Positions 1 to 8,509 of a stretch of DNA of 64,000 nucleotides are shown in pieces (the first letter of the stretch is position 1; each line of letters opens with the position of its first letter). The stretch comes from Thiotrichales bacterium 19S9-11 (GTDB lineage Bacteria; Pseudomonadota; Gammaproteobacteria; Francisellales; Francisellaceae): assembly GCA_021713395.1 (NCBI GenBank), contig JAKJJT010000001.1:434001-498000 (forward strand), read 5' to 3'. The notes below the pieces were generated by a model. The model was given only the letters and a program-made list of their open reading frames with translations. It did no database searches and was not told the DNA's origin. Both the position numbers and the translations under genes were made by a program.

Positions 1-719
1 GGATGCCAGATGTAAATAATCAGTTTTCTTGGCGAATTGCATTTGCTTCAAGTGCAATTCTATTTTTAATTTATCTTGGATTAAATTATCGGTTGATAAA
101 AGAGCCAATAAAAAGAAATTATCAAAGAAATGATCGACAGCTAGTAGTTTCTTTATTATTGCAATGGCGCTTGATTTTAGCTGTTATTTGTTTAACGACA
201 ATGGCAGCATCACTTTATTTTTTAGTTTTTACTTACCTTGTGAGTTATCAAATTGATTATTTATTAATAAAGCCTCAACGTGCTTATTTTATTAATACTT
301 TAACTCTAGTGTTAGCCTGTATTGGTTATCCTGTTTTTGGATTTTTAGCTGATCGTTTTGGTTATTTAAAGCAGTTTTTATTAGCGCTTATTTTATTATT
401 AATTTTTATTATACCATTGATGTGGTTGATTCAGACAAAGGCGAGTTTATTGATTTTTTTAGCATTAAGTATTTTTACTTTATTAATGACGATGATGCAG
501 GGGGCTGTTTCGCCTTTGTTTGCAGCTGTTTTTGATCAACAATGGCGAACAACTGGTTGTGCTTTATCTTATAGTATTGGTAATACAATTGCAGGACTTG
601 CACCTTTTATTGCCGAAACTTTAGCATTTTATGACCCTAGTTATGGTGTTAGTTTATTTATGCTTTTATTATTATTAATTGGAAGTGTAGGCATGCTAAT
701 TATTTTTTATAAAAACTAA
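1..719 (+). CDS. MFS transporter, C-terminal part (gene cut by the window edge)
   Basis: This is the C-terminal part of a major facilitator superfamily transporter. The visible ~238 residues hold about seven hydrophobic helices, matching TM6 to TM12 of a 12-helix protein. The loop PVFGFLADRFGYLKQ matches the conserved G-x-L-a-D-r-x-G motif A repeat between TM8 and TM9. An ATG at position 3 is in frame, but the segment before it (NNQFSWRIAF) looks like the entry to TM6, so the gene almost certainly begins outside the window. The substrate cannot be read from this half; both drug-efflux and proline/betaine-type subfamilies are possible. Its stop overlaps the stop of the convergent comF gene. 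Confidence 0.8.
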   Translation, partial: MPDVNNQFSWRIAFASSAILFLIYLGLNYRLIKEPIKRNYQRNDRQLVVSLLLQWRLILAVICLTTMAASLYFLVFTYLVSYQIDYLLIKPQRAYFINTLTLVLACIGYPVFGFLADRFGYLKQFLLALILLLIFIIPLMWLIQTKASLLIFLALSIFTLLMTMMQGAVSPLFAAVFDQQWRTTGCALSYSIGNTIAGLAPFIAETLAFYDPSYGVSLFMLLLLLIGSVGMLIIFYKN

Positions 720-1441
720 TAAATTCTTCTGGCGAAAGTGATTGTATAAATTTCTCTTACCCCTGTTAACTGGAGGGTATGACAGAAAGATTTAAGTGTG
801 CTACCAGTTGTAAAGATATCATCAACGACAAGAACAGACTCATAAGTTTTATTTGATACAATTTCAAAGGCATTAGTAACATTTGCATTTCTTTCTTTTC
901 CTTTTAGCAATGTTTGGGGTTTGGTTTTTTTTATACGTTTAGCATAAAATGGGTCAACTGGAATATTTAACTTGCTAGATAGTGATTTTGCTAATTGCTG
1001 GCTTTGATTAAAGCCACGTTTAATATTACGCATTCGATGGATTGGAACAGGGATAATGCAGTTAAAATTAAGGCTATTTAATTCGTTATTAAGGTTTTCA
1101 GTTAGTAGCTTACAAATAATAACTTGTGCTTTAAAATTGGCTTTAAATTTAAATTGTTGGAAAATTTTTTCAATTAATCCTTGATATTGATAACTAATAA
1201 AAAGCCTATTCCAAGGTGGGGGTGATATGAGACATTGCTCACAATATGTTTTATATGTACGTTGTATTAAGCCACAACCATAGCAGCTATTTAGAGGAAA
1301 TTTTAGAGGCATAATTTCATCATAACAGTAATCACATAATAAGTTTTTAGAGTACTGACTGCAGCAGATGCAAAGCGTTTCAAAGACGAATGATTTTACT
1401 ATTGAAAAAGACTTTTTTATAATAGGACTTAAATTAGGCAT
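716..1441 (-). CDS. comF: ComF family phosphoribosyltransferase-like protein
   Basis: ComF-family proteins are linked to DNA uptake and recycling in competent bacteria. The N-terminal third carries a Cys-rich zinc-ribbon pattern (CICC, CDYC, CYGC, CEQC). The C-terminal half is a type I phosphoribosyltransferase fold with the PRPP-binding loop VLVVDDIFTTGST. Its 241 aa length is normal for the family. The ATG at 1441 lies only 14 bp from the start of the divergent methyltransferase gene, a neighbour arrangement (comF next to biotin-synthesis genes) also seen in other gammaproteobacteria. The 3' end overlaps the upstream transporter gene by four bases. A direct role in transformation here is inference from the family. 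Confidence 0.87.
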   Translation of the reverse strand: MPNLSPIIKKSFSIVKSFVFETLCICCSQYSKNLLCDYCYDEIMPLKFPLNSCYGCGLIQRTYKTYCEQCLISPPPWNRLFISYQYQGLIEKIFQQFKFKANFKAQVIICKLLTENLNNELNSLNFNCIIPVPIHRMRNIKRGFNQSQQLAKSLSSKLNIPVDPFYAKRIKKTKPQTLLKGKERNANVTNAFEIVSNKTYESVLVVDDIFTTGSTLKSFCHTLQLTGVREIYTITFARRIY

Positions 1442-1455
1442 GGGTTTATCTATTA

Positions 1456-2184
1456 ATGTTTGAATTATATAAGAAAATTAATACACAAAAAGATAATAAA
1501 AATCAATTGGTGTATGATTTTATCAATGAAGTCTCATTTCGTTTACTTGATAAGCTAACGTTTGTACAAGCAAAATTTAGTAAAATATTACTGATAGGTT
1601 TTTGGTCAGATCAGGCAATTGAACAGATAAGTATTAGTTATGTTGACTCAACGATTGATTATTTTGATCAAGGTTGTTTAGAAAATAAGCATTATGACTT
1701 GATTTTATCAAATTTATATTTACATCATTTTGACCAACCAAAAAGACACTTAGAAAACTTAAAAAAATGCTTATCAGATAAGGGACAAGTTTACTTTTCA
1801 AGCATTGGCCCAATGACATTTAATCCATTTATTCAAGTAGAGCAAGCACCCGCTAGCTGGACTGATATGCATCATTTAGGTGATCAATTAAAGGCACTGG
1901 CATATAAAGACTCCGTATTGGATCAAGAACAAATTATTTATACTTATAAAACAGATGCTCAATTTAAGCTTGATTTAGTAACAATCTTTCCAGTATTAGC
2001 AATTGAAGGTTTAGATGATAAAACACTAAAGTCTTTTTATCAGAAAATATTAAACCATAACAATCAAGCAGAGCTTATGATTGAGTTAGTTTATGGAAGT
2101 GCTTATCAAAATGTAGCAATAAAACAACAACAAAAAAATGGTGATATTTATATTGATGCTGGCCAATTAGCAATAAGAAAGTAA
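1456..2184 (+). CDS. bioC: BioC-like SAM-dependent methyltransferase (divergent motif I)
   Basis: BioC methylates malonyl-ACP to start pimelate synthesis for biotin. This 242 aa protein has the class I methyltransferase layout: YDLILSNLYLHHFDQP is the post-motif II segment, and TDMHHLGDQLKALAYKDSVLD matches the segment typical of BioC. Motif I is badly eroded: where VLDLGCGTG is expected the sequence reads ILLIGFWSDQA, without the Gly-rich SAM loop. It could therefore be a diverged BioC, a NDUFAF5-like relative or a non-catalytic homologue. It lies divergently from comF, as bioC-linked loci often do. No other biotin genes are in the window. No clear Shine-Dalgarno precedes the ATG, so the start is uncertain. 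Confidence 0.6.
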   Translation: MFELYKKINTQKDNKNQLVYDFINEVSFRLLDKLTFVQAKFSKILLIGFWSDQAIEQISISYVDSTIDYFDQGCLENKHYDLILSNLYLHHFDQPKRHLENLKKCLSDKGQVYFSSIGPMTFNPFIQVEQAPASWTDMHHLGDQLKALAYKDSVLDQEQIIYTYKTDAQFKLDLVTIFPVLAIEGLDDKTLKSFYQKILNHNNQAELMIELVYGSAYQNVAIKQQQKNGDIYIDAGQLAIRK

Positions 2185-2207
2185 AGTATACTTTTAAGGA
2201 TGATTGA

Positions 2208-2879
2208 ATGACTAAGGCAACAGTTTTATTTGATTTTGACTCAACAGTTATTAAAGGTGAGTCATTTGAGATGATGTTAAGTCAGAAGCTTAAACAACAG
2301 CCTGGATTATTAGATAAAATAACTGACATTACGAATCTTGGCATGACAGGTAAAATACCATTTCGACAATCAATTAATGAACGTTTTCAATTAGCAGAAC
2401 CAACATTATCTGATATTGAATCTTTTAAGTTAGAAGCACTACCTAATTTTATAACAAAAGGTTTTAAACATTTATGTCAAAGCTTAAAAGAGACACAAGT
2501 TGATTTGTGGATTGTTAGTGGCGGCTTAAAAAAGGTTATTGAGCCATTTGCAGAATATTTAGGAATTGATATCAACCATATTATAGCCATTGAAGCAGTT
2601 TGGGATATGCAAGGTGAATTTATTAAGTTGATTGAATCAGCGGCGCTTGACTCAAAAGTAAAAGCAGCTCAAGGCTATGCTAATCAATGGACTAAGCCTA
2701 CCATAATTATTGGGGATGGTTATACAGATTATCAATTAAAAGAAGCAAATATTGCTGATTATTTTCTTTACTATAATGAACATGTTAAGCGTGATGAAAT
2801 TATGAAGTTAGCAGACTTTAGTGCAAACAATGCAAATGATTTATATAAAAAAATAATTAATTTATTAGATGGTGATTAA
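2208..2879 (+). CDS. HAD phosphatase, phosphoserine phosphatase-like
   Basis: A HAD-superfamily phosphatase of the SerB/PSPH type. Motif I is FDFDSTVIKGES with the nucleophile and acid/base Asp pair. Motif II is IVSGGLKKV. Motif III with the Mg-binding aspartates is IIIGDGYTDYQL. The cap segment (NLGMTGKIPFRQSINERFQL) is close in pattern to that of phosphoserine phosphatases, so the likely reaction is phosphoserine to serine. At 223 aa it is the size of the single-domain enzyme, without the N-terminal ACT region of E. coli SerB. The serC gene at the right end of the window and glyA would belong to the same pathway. Its stop overlaps that of the convergent purD by four bases (TTAA). Confidence 0.72.
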   Translation: MTKATVLFDFDSTVIKGESFEMMLSQKLKQQPGLLDKITDITNLGMTGKIPFRQSINERFQLAEPTLSDIESFKLEALPNFITKGFKHLCQSLKETQVDLWIVSGGLKKVIEPFAEYLGIDINHIIAIEAVWDMQGEFIKLIESAALDSKVKAAQGYANQWTKPTIIIGDGYTDYQLKEANIADYFLYYNEHVKRDEIMKLADFSANNANDLYKKIINLLDGD

Positions 2880-4174
2880 TCAAGATTGCTAGGATTGTGG
2901 CGTTTGATTGCTTTCATACCAATATCTTTTCGATAATAAACGCTATCCCAGTGAATACGCTCAACTAATTTGTAGGCATTATCATGTGCCTGTTGAATAT
3001 CATCACCTAAAGCTGTTACACAAAGGACACGACCGCCATTAGTAACTACGGCATGGTATTGCATTGATGTGCCAGCATGAAAGATCTTATTTGTTTTGCC
3101 ATTATCACTAGAAATGCCTAGGATTTCCTCACCTTTTAGGTACGTCTCAGGATAGCCTCTTGAGGCCAATACAACACCTAGTGCACTTTGGTTGCTCCAT
3201 TGAGGTTTCGCTTTATCAATATTACCGTCAAGTGCTGCAAGAATTAATTCAACTAAATCAGATTCTAGTCTCATCATAATAGGCTGAGTTTCAGGATCTC
3301 CAAAACGGCAATTAAATTCTAATACTTTAATAGAAGCATCTGGTGCAATCATAAGGCCTGCATATAAGAAACCAACATAAGGTGTATTGTGTTTTTTCAT
3401 GCCTTCTAATACGGGTTCAATAATAGTACGCATGACTTTTTCATGAATGTGGCTTGTAACAACAGGCGCAGGTGAATAAGCGCCCATGCCGCCTGTGTTT
3501 GGTCCTTCATCACCATCATTTAAAGCCTTATGGTCTTGAGAGGTTGCCATTGGAATTGCATTTTCACCGTCACATAATACAATAAAGCTTGCTTCTTCAC
3601 CGGTTAGGAAATCTTCAATAATAATTTCTTTTCCAGCGTCTCCAAATCGGTAACCTGATAACATTTCATCAACAGCATTTCTTGCTTGATCTAAGTCCTG
3701 TGCAATGACGACACCTTTACCTTGAGCAAGACCACTTGCTTTAATAACAATTGGAAAGGTTTGATTAGAAAGATAAGCTTTAGCGCGATTTGGATCATTA
3801 AACTTTTCATAAACGGCGGTTGGAATTAGAAACTCGCTCATAAAGTCTTTTGAAAATGCTTTTGAAGATTCAAGTTGTGATGCTTTTTGTGATGGACCAA
3901 AAATTTTTAGGCCTTTTTCCTGAAAATAGTCAACAATACCTAAACTTAATGGCTGTTCAGGGCCAACAATGGTTAAGTCAATATTATTTTTTTTGGCAAA
4001 CTTAGCTAAGCCTTCAAGATCAGTTGCACTAATGTCAATATTTGATACATTTTCTTCTTTTTCTGTACCTGCATTGCCAGGTGCAACAAAAACTTCTTCA
4101 ACTAATTCTGATTGGGCGCATTTCCAAGCTAAAGCATGTTCACGGCCACCATTACCAACAATAAGAATTTTCAT
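2876..4174 (-). CDS. purD: phosphoribosylamine--glycine ligase (GARS)
   Basis: PurD joins phosphoribosylamine and glycine with ATP, the second step of purine synthesis. The N-terminus MKILIVGNGGREHALAWK is the diagnostic PurD signature. An ATP-grasp domain follows, with PIVIKASGLAQGKGV and EDFLTGEEASF. The GPNTGGMGAYSPAP segment and FNCRFGDPETQ, which holds the metal ligands, are intact. Its 432 aa length is typical. It is transcribed alone, without purH beside it. A 13-bp palindrome (CAAACT-G-AGTTTG, 4195-4207) lies just upstream of the start and could be a regulatory site, but nothing more supports that. Confidence 0.97.
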   Translation of the reverse strand: MKILIVGNGGREHALAWKCAQSELVEEVFVAPGNAGTEKEENVSNIDISATDLEGLAKFAKKNNIDLTIVGPEQPLSLGIVDYFQEKGLKIFGPSQKASQLESSKAFSKDFMSEFLIPTAVYEKFNDPNRAKAYLSNQTFPIVIKASGLAQGKGVVIAQDLDQARNAVDEMLSGYRFGDAGKEIIIEDFLTGEEASFIVLCDGENAIPMATSQDHKALNDGDEGPNTGGMGAYSPAPVVTSHIHEKVMRTIIEPVLEGMKKHNTPYVGFLYAGLMIAPDASIKVLEFNCRFGDPETQPIMMRLESDLVELILAALDGNIDKAKPQWSNQSALGVVLASRGYPETYLKGEEILGISSDNGKTNKIFHAGTSMQYHAVVTNGGRVLCVTALGDDIQQAHDNAYKLVERIHWDSVYYRKDIGMKAIKRHNPSNLD

Positions 4175-4279
4175 ATAGCGCTCACTTTTTTACTCAAACT
4201 GAGTTTGTTTTACTCGTTGCTAATCAATGGATATGTTAGGCTAAATTGAGAAATTTTCAAAGGATAAGATTAAAGTAAT

Positions 4280-5368
4280 ATGAAAAATGACGTAAATAAG
4301 CTATATCACAAACGGATTATGATTTTAGCTGGTGGTACAGGCGGACATATATTTCCAGCATTAACAGTTGCTAAGGCACTAGAAAGACAAGGTGCTAATA
4401 TTTTTTGGTTAGGCACAAATAAAGGATTAGAGAAAAAAATAATTGAGGGCACCTATCCGATCTCTTATATGTCGATGACAGGCATTAGAAATAAAGGGAT
4501 TAAGCGCTTGTTATTAATGCCTTGGATTTTACTAAAGTCAGTTTATCAAGCCTATAAAATACTAAAGAAAAATAAAATTGATTTAGTTTTAGGCTTTGGT
4601 GGTTATGTAGCAGCACCTGGTGGTATTGCAGCTAAGCTTTATTTTAAACCTTTAATCATTCATGAGCAAAATGCTAAAAGTGGCTTAACTAATCGCCTAC
4701 TGTCTAAAATTGCTAATATGACGTTTAGTGCATTTACAAAAGATCGTCTATCAAAAAAGACAAAAATTATTGGTAATCCAATACGAGATGAGATATTAAA
4801 CCTGTATCAACAAGAAAAAGAGCTGCCTAATGGTAGAGTTCGACGTATTCTAGTTACAGGTGGTAGCCAAGGGGCTCGCTCTTTAAATCAAATTGTACCT
4901 CAAACACTGAACGTGTTAGCAGAAAAATTTCAATTTGAAGTCTATCATCAGTCAGGTCATCTTGATTTAAAGGAAACAGTAAAAGCCTATGAAGGTGCGC
5001 CTTATCAAGTTAATGTTGTCGCATTTATCGATCAAGTATCTGAAGCTTATCAGTGGGCTGATATGATTATTTGTCGAAGTGGCGCATTAACGGTTTCAGA
5101 AGTTTCAGCTTGTGGCTTACCTGCTATTTTTATTCCTTATCCGCATGCCGTTGATGATCATCAGTACTATAATGCTAAATCTTTAGTTGAGAGTCATTTA
5201 GCAAAATGTATTCGCCAAGAAGATTTAACAGTTAATACATTATCAGATGCATTGAGAGAATGGTTAAATAATGAGAATCAGTTGATGCAGTTACCACAAA
5301 AAATTAAATCTGCTGCAACAGTTGATGCGACTGATAAGATTATTGATGCATGCTCAAGATTTCTTTAG
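4280..5368 (+). CDS. murG: UDP-GlcNAc:undecaprenyl-PP-MurNAc-pentapeptide N-acetylglucosamine transferase
   Basis: MurG adds GlcNAc to lipid I to make lipid II at the inner membrane. The donor/acceptor loop ILAGGTGGHIFPAL is at residues ~16-29, and the second domain has VTGGSQGARSLNQ and the UDP-GlcNAc binding region CRSGALTVSEVSACGLP. At 362 aa it is normal apart from an N-terminal extension of about ten residues. The ATG at 4280 is preceded by an AAAGGAT-type ribosome site; no later in-frame start fits better before the glycine loop. It stands alone rather than in a dcw division cluster, an unusual position for this gene. Confidence 0.97.
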   Translation: MKNDVNKLYHKRIMILAGGTGGHIFPALTVAKALERQGANIFWLGTNKGLEKKIIEGTYPISYMSMTGIRNKGIKRLLLMPWILLKSVYQAYKILKKNKIDLVLGFGGYVAAPGGIAAKLYFKPLIIHEQNAKSGLTNRLLSKIANMTFSAFTKDRLSKKTKIIGNPIRDEILNLYQQEKELPNGRVRRILVTGGSQGARSLNQIVPQTLNVLAEKFQFEVYHQSGHLDLKETVKAYEGAPYQVNVVAFIDQVSEAYQWADMIICRSGALTVSEVSACGLPAIFIPYPHAVDDHQYYNAKSLVESHLAKCIRQEDLTVNTLSDALREWLNNENQLMQLPQKIKSAATVDATDKIIDACSRFL

Positions 5369-5391
5369 ATATAAAAAATAGGTTATAGTAT

Positions 5392-6048
5392 CTACTTTTG
5401 AGCACTGGTAATTACATATTTTCCGGCAATTACATAATGCTCAGTAATCACAGAAATAACACCAACCGATAACTGTTTATTAATCTGGGCAATTAAAAAG
5501 TGTCCTTTATTATCTTGTAAGATAACACCGTAAGGAGCAACACCACTTAAGGTGTATTGATCGGTTTTTTGATAACCTTCTGGCGCTTGAGAAAAACTGA
5601 TCATATGAGTTTTGGAAGACTTTTCTAAGTGTTCGGGCTGTGTGTTTAAGATTTTTAAAATATGCTCAAGTGTTTGCATACTTTTATCTGTATTCTGTGA
5701 TGTTTTTGTTATTTGCTGGCTAATTTTAGCTTCTAGATGGCTTTGATTCTGTGCACTATTTGCAACCGATTGGCTAATTTGTTTGAGTGTTTGATTCATA
5801 GTATTTAAAGTCGATGTTTGATGATTAATCGTATTTTCAGTTTTAAGTTGCGCTTTTTCTGTCTGTTGAACTGATTTAGCTAGTTTCTCAATTTTTTGAG
5901 AAATTTGATTTAATCGTTGCTGGTTTGACATTTGCTCAATAAATATCATCAATACAATCAATAAAATAATAATTAGAATCAAAGGCTTAAGGCGGCTAAG
6001 CTTTTCTTTTAATAACGCTTTTTTCGTTTGTGCTTGATCATTATTCAT
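5392..6048 (-). CDS. unrecognised bitopic membrane protein with coiled coil and small C-terminal domain
   Basis: Not recognised by family. Residues ~22-38 form one strongly hydrophobic segment after a basic cytoplasmic N-terminus, so the bulk should be periplasmic. Residues ~45-135 are Gln/Ser/Lys-rich with heptad spacing, a predicted long coiled coil. The last ~60 residues (YTLSGVAPYGVILQDNKGHF onward) look like a compact beta domain. This layout (N-in anchor, coiled coil, C-terminal beta domain with GVAP-x-G-V and a late V-I-x-S stretch) resembles DotF/IcmG of type IVB secretion systems, but similarity is by eye only and no dot/icm neighbours are present. It is a single gene convergent with murG. 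Confidence 0.55.
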   Translation of the reverse strand: MNNDQAQTKKALLKEKLSRLKPLILIIILLIVLMIFIEQMSNQQRLNQISQKIEKLAKSVQQTEKAQLKTENTINHQTSTLNTMNQTLKQISQSVANSAQNQSHLEAKISQQITKTSQNTDKSMQTLEHILKILNTQPEHLEKSSKTHMISFSQAPEGYQKTDQYTLSGVAPYGVILQDNKGHFLIAQINKQLSVGVISVITEHYVIAGKYVITSAQK

Positions 6049-6168
6049 TTGGCGATAAACCTTATTATTTTGATCGGACTCGTTTCAAGTATAAAATGAT
6101 ATAGTAAATTTTTCTAATTTTAAATTTACCTATTTATATACTTTGATTTACATTTATACAAAAAAAGG

Positions 6169-6197
6169 TTAACGATATAGCTAATATCCTTTATACT
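6169..6197 (+). promoter_or_regulatory. candidate sigma70 promoter for sucCD
   Basis: TTAACG (6169-6174) and TATACT (6192-6197) are separated by 17 bp and sit about 55 bp upstream of sucC. The match is four of six for the -35 and five of six for the -10. It is called by eye only. Confidence 0.45.
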
Positions 6198-6252
6198 AGC
6201 CTACGTTTTTAAAATAAAGATTTTAATCAATCAAACGAAAGCGAGAGATGTA

Positions 6253-7428
6253 ATGAATTTACATGAGTATCAAGGTAAGCAATTATTCCAAGAATATGGT
6301 CTACCTGTTTCAAAAGGTTATGCTGTTGACAGTGTAGAGGAAGCATTAGCAGCGGCTGATAAAATCGGTGGTGATATGTGGGTTGTTAAAGCTCAAGTTC
6401 ATGCCGGTGGTCGTGGTAAAGCAGGTGGTGTTAAGTTGGTTTCATCGAAAGATGAGATTAAAGCATTTGTTAATGATAAGTTGGGAACAAGGTTAGTAAC
6501 TTATCAAACAGACGCTAATGGCCAGCCAGTTAGTAAAATTTTAATTGAGTCATGTACTGATATTGATCAAGAGCTTTATTTAGGGGCTGTTGTTGATCGT
6601 CAAACACGCCGTATCGTTTTTATGGCATCGACTGAAGGTGGTGTTGAGATTGAAAAAGTTGCAGAAGAAACACCTGAAAAAATCTTTAAAGAGGCCATTG
6701 ACCCTCTAGTAGGTGCACAGCCTTACCAAGGTAGAAGTCTTGCTTTTAAATTAGGCTTAAAAGGTGACCAAATTAAACAATTTGTTAAGATCTTTTTAGG
6801 CTTAGCTAAGATGTTTGAAGAAAAAGATTTAGCATTATTAGAGATTAATCCATTAGTGATTACCGAAGAAGGTAATTTACATTGTCTAGATGCAAAAATT
6901 AATATTGATAGTAATGCAATCTATCGTCAACCACAAATTCAAGCGATGCATGACCCATCTCAAGAAGATAAGCGTGAACAACAAGCAGCACAATGGGACT
7001 TAAACTATGTTGCACTTGATGGTGATATTGGCTGTATGGTTAATGGTGCGGGTCTTGCAATGGCAACAATGGATTTAGTCAAACTTTGTGGTGGTAAGCC
7101 TGCAAACTTTCTAGATGTTGGTGGTGGTGCGACTAAAGAGCGTGTATCAGAAGCATTTAAAATTATTTTATCTGACGATAATGTTAAAGCGATTTTAGTA
7201 AACATCTTTGGTGGTATCGTTCGTTGCGATATGATTGCAGAGGGTATTATTGCTGCAGTTGAAGAAGTGGGTGTTACTATTCCTGTTGTTGTTCGCTTAG
7301 AAGGAACGAATGCAGAATTAGGTTCTAAAAAGCTTAAAGATAGTGGATTAAATATTATTGCAGCCAGTGGTTTCACTGATGCTGCCAATAAAGTAGTTGA
7401 AGCAGTAAAAGAAGAGGCACAAGCATGA
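6253..7428 (+). CDS. sucC: succinyl-CoA synthetase (ADP-forming) beta subunit
   Basis: The beta subunit of succinate-CoA ligase binds nucleotide and provides the specificity of the TCA-cycle step succinyl-CoA to succinate. The protein opens with [18 protein letters not shown], followed by the ATP-grasp domain with [17 protein letters not shown]. The C-terminal CoA-ligase domain carries [15 protein letters not shown], the power-helix region. Length 391 aa matches the family (about 388). A GAGAG ribosome site precedes the ATG. Its last codons overlap the sucD start (ATGA), implying coupled translation. The usual sucAB genes are not adjacent. Confidence 0.97.
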   Translation: MNLHEYQGKQLFQEYGLPVSKGYAVDSVEEALAAADKIGGDMWVVKAQVHAGGRGKAGGVKLVSSKDEIKAFVNDKLGTRLVTYQTDANGQPVSKILIESCTDIDQELYLGAVVDRQTRRIVFMASTEGGVEIEKVAEETPEKIFKEAIDPLVGAQPYQGRSLAFKLGLKGDQIKQFVKIFLGLAKMFEEKDLALLEINPLVITEEGNLHCLDAKINIDSNAIYRQPQIQAMHDPSQEDKREQQAAQWDLNYVALDGDIGCMVNGAGLAMATMDLVKLCGGKPANFLDVGGGATKERVSEAFKIILSDDNVKAILVNIFGGIVRCDMIAEGIIAAVEEVGVTIPVVVRLEGTNAELGSKKLKDSGLNIIAASGFTDAANKVVEAVKEEAQA

Positions 7429-8297
7429 GTGTATTAATTAATAAAGAAACGAAAGTAATCTGTCAGGGTTTTACTGGAAAACAAGGAACGTTTCACTCAG
7501 AGCAAGCGCTTCGGTATGGTACTAAAGTTGTTGGTGGTGTAACACCTGGTAAAGGTGGCCAAGAACACTTGGGTTTACCGGTATTTAACACAGTAGCTGA
7601 TGCAGTTGATCAAGTTAAGCCAGATGCAACGGTAATCTATGTGCCGGCACCTTTTTGTAAAGATTCAATTATTGAAGCAGCAGATGCGGGTATTCCTCTA
7701 ATCGTTTGTATTACAGAAGGCATTCCAGTGTTAGATATGCTAGATGTTAAGCGTTATGTTGAATCAACTGGTTCTCGTTTAATTGGACCAAACTGTCCAG
7801 GTGTTATTACCCCTGGTGAGTGTAAAATTGGTATTATGCCAGGACATATTCATAAACCAGGTAAAGTGGGTATTGTTTCTCGTTCAGGAACTTTAACTTA
7901 TGAAGCCGTTAACCAAACAACAGCACTTGGTTTTGGTCAAAGTACGTGTATCGGTATTGGTGGTGACCCAATTCCAGGTACAAGCTTTATTGATGCATTA
8001 AGCTTATTCCAAGAAGACCCTCAAACTGAAGCAATCATTATGGTTGGTGAAATTGGTGGTTCAGCGGAAGAAGAAGCAGCTGAATTTATTAAAGCAAATG
8101 TTACAAAACCAGTTGTCTCTTATATTGCAGGAGTTACTGCACCTAGCGGTAAGCGTATGGGACATGCCGGTGCAATTATTGCAGGTGGTAAAGGTACTGC
8201 TGCTGAGAAGTTTGCACACTTAGAAAAAGCAGGTGTTGCTACAACTAAATCTCCAGCAGAGATTGGCCAACGTTTAGCAGAAGTTACTGGCTGGTAA
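7425..8297 (+). CDS. sucD: succinyl-CoA synthetase (ADP-forming) alpha subunit
   Basis: The alpha subunit binds CoA and carries the phosphohistidine. The CoA-binding Rossmann fold starts at [19 protein letters not shown]. The active-site histidine lies in [17 protein letters not shown] at about H247, in line with H246 of E. coli. The GPNCPG motif is intact. Its 290 aa length is normal. The start overlaps the end of sucC by four bases, and a strong terminator follows the stop, so sucCD is a two-gene unit. Confidence 0.97.
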   Translation: MSVLINKETKVICQGFTGKQGTFHSEQALRYGTKVVGGVTPGKGGQEHLGLPVFNTVADAVDQVKPDATVIYVPAPFCKDSIIEAADAGIPLIVCITEGIPVLDMLDVKRYVESTGSRLIGPNCPGVITPGECKIGIMPGHIHKPGKVGIVSRSGTLTYEAVNQTTALGFGQSTCIGIGGDPIPGTSFIDALSLFQEDPQTEAIIMVGEIGGSAEEEAAEFIKANVTKPVVSYIAGVTAPSGKRMGHAGAIIAGGKGTAAEKFAHLEKAGVATTKSPAEIGQRLAEVTGW

Positions 8298-8330
8298 GTA
8301 TAAGCCTTATCATACATTTTAATATATCTA

Positions 8331-8370
8331 AAAACCGTCGTTAGTAATACACTAGCGGCGGTTTTTTATT
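8331..8370 (+). terminator. rho-independent terminator after sucD
   Basis: A 15-bp stem (8331-8345 with 8351-8365) with two G-U pairs closes a five-base loop (AATAC) and runs into a T-rich tail. The left arm begins AAAACCG and the right arm ends CGGTTTT, so the A and T runs also make it able to work on the other strand. Confidence 0.88.
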
Positions 8371-8509
8371 CTATATTCTTTTAATTTAAACTTGTTGTTA
8401 TAAAATATTTGATATTTTTATGATAATAATGTTATTTTGCTATTTTAAATTATATTAAATATGTTAGGATATTTGATAATCATACAAAACAGATCAAAGG
8501 GGTCGCACG

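Noticed and set aside
4195-4207. 13-bp palindrome upstream of purD as an operator
   Set aside because: A short palindrome of this composition can occur by chance and does not match the PurR box I know.
7005-7388. 127-codon open frame antisense to sucC
   Set aside because: It is a shadow of the conserved sucC coding sequence; low-complexity Pro/Thr/Ala product without a start signal.
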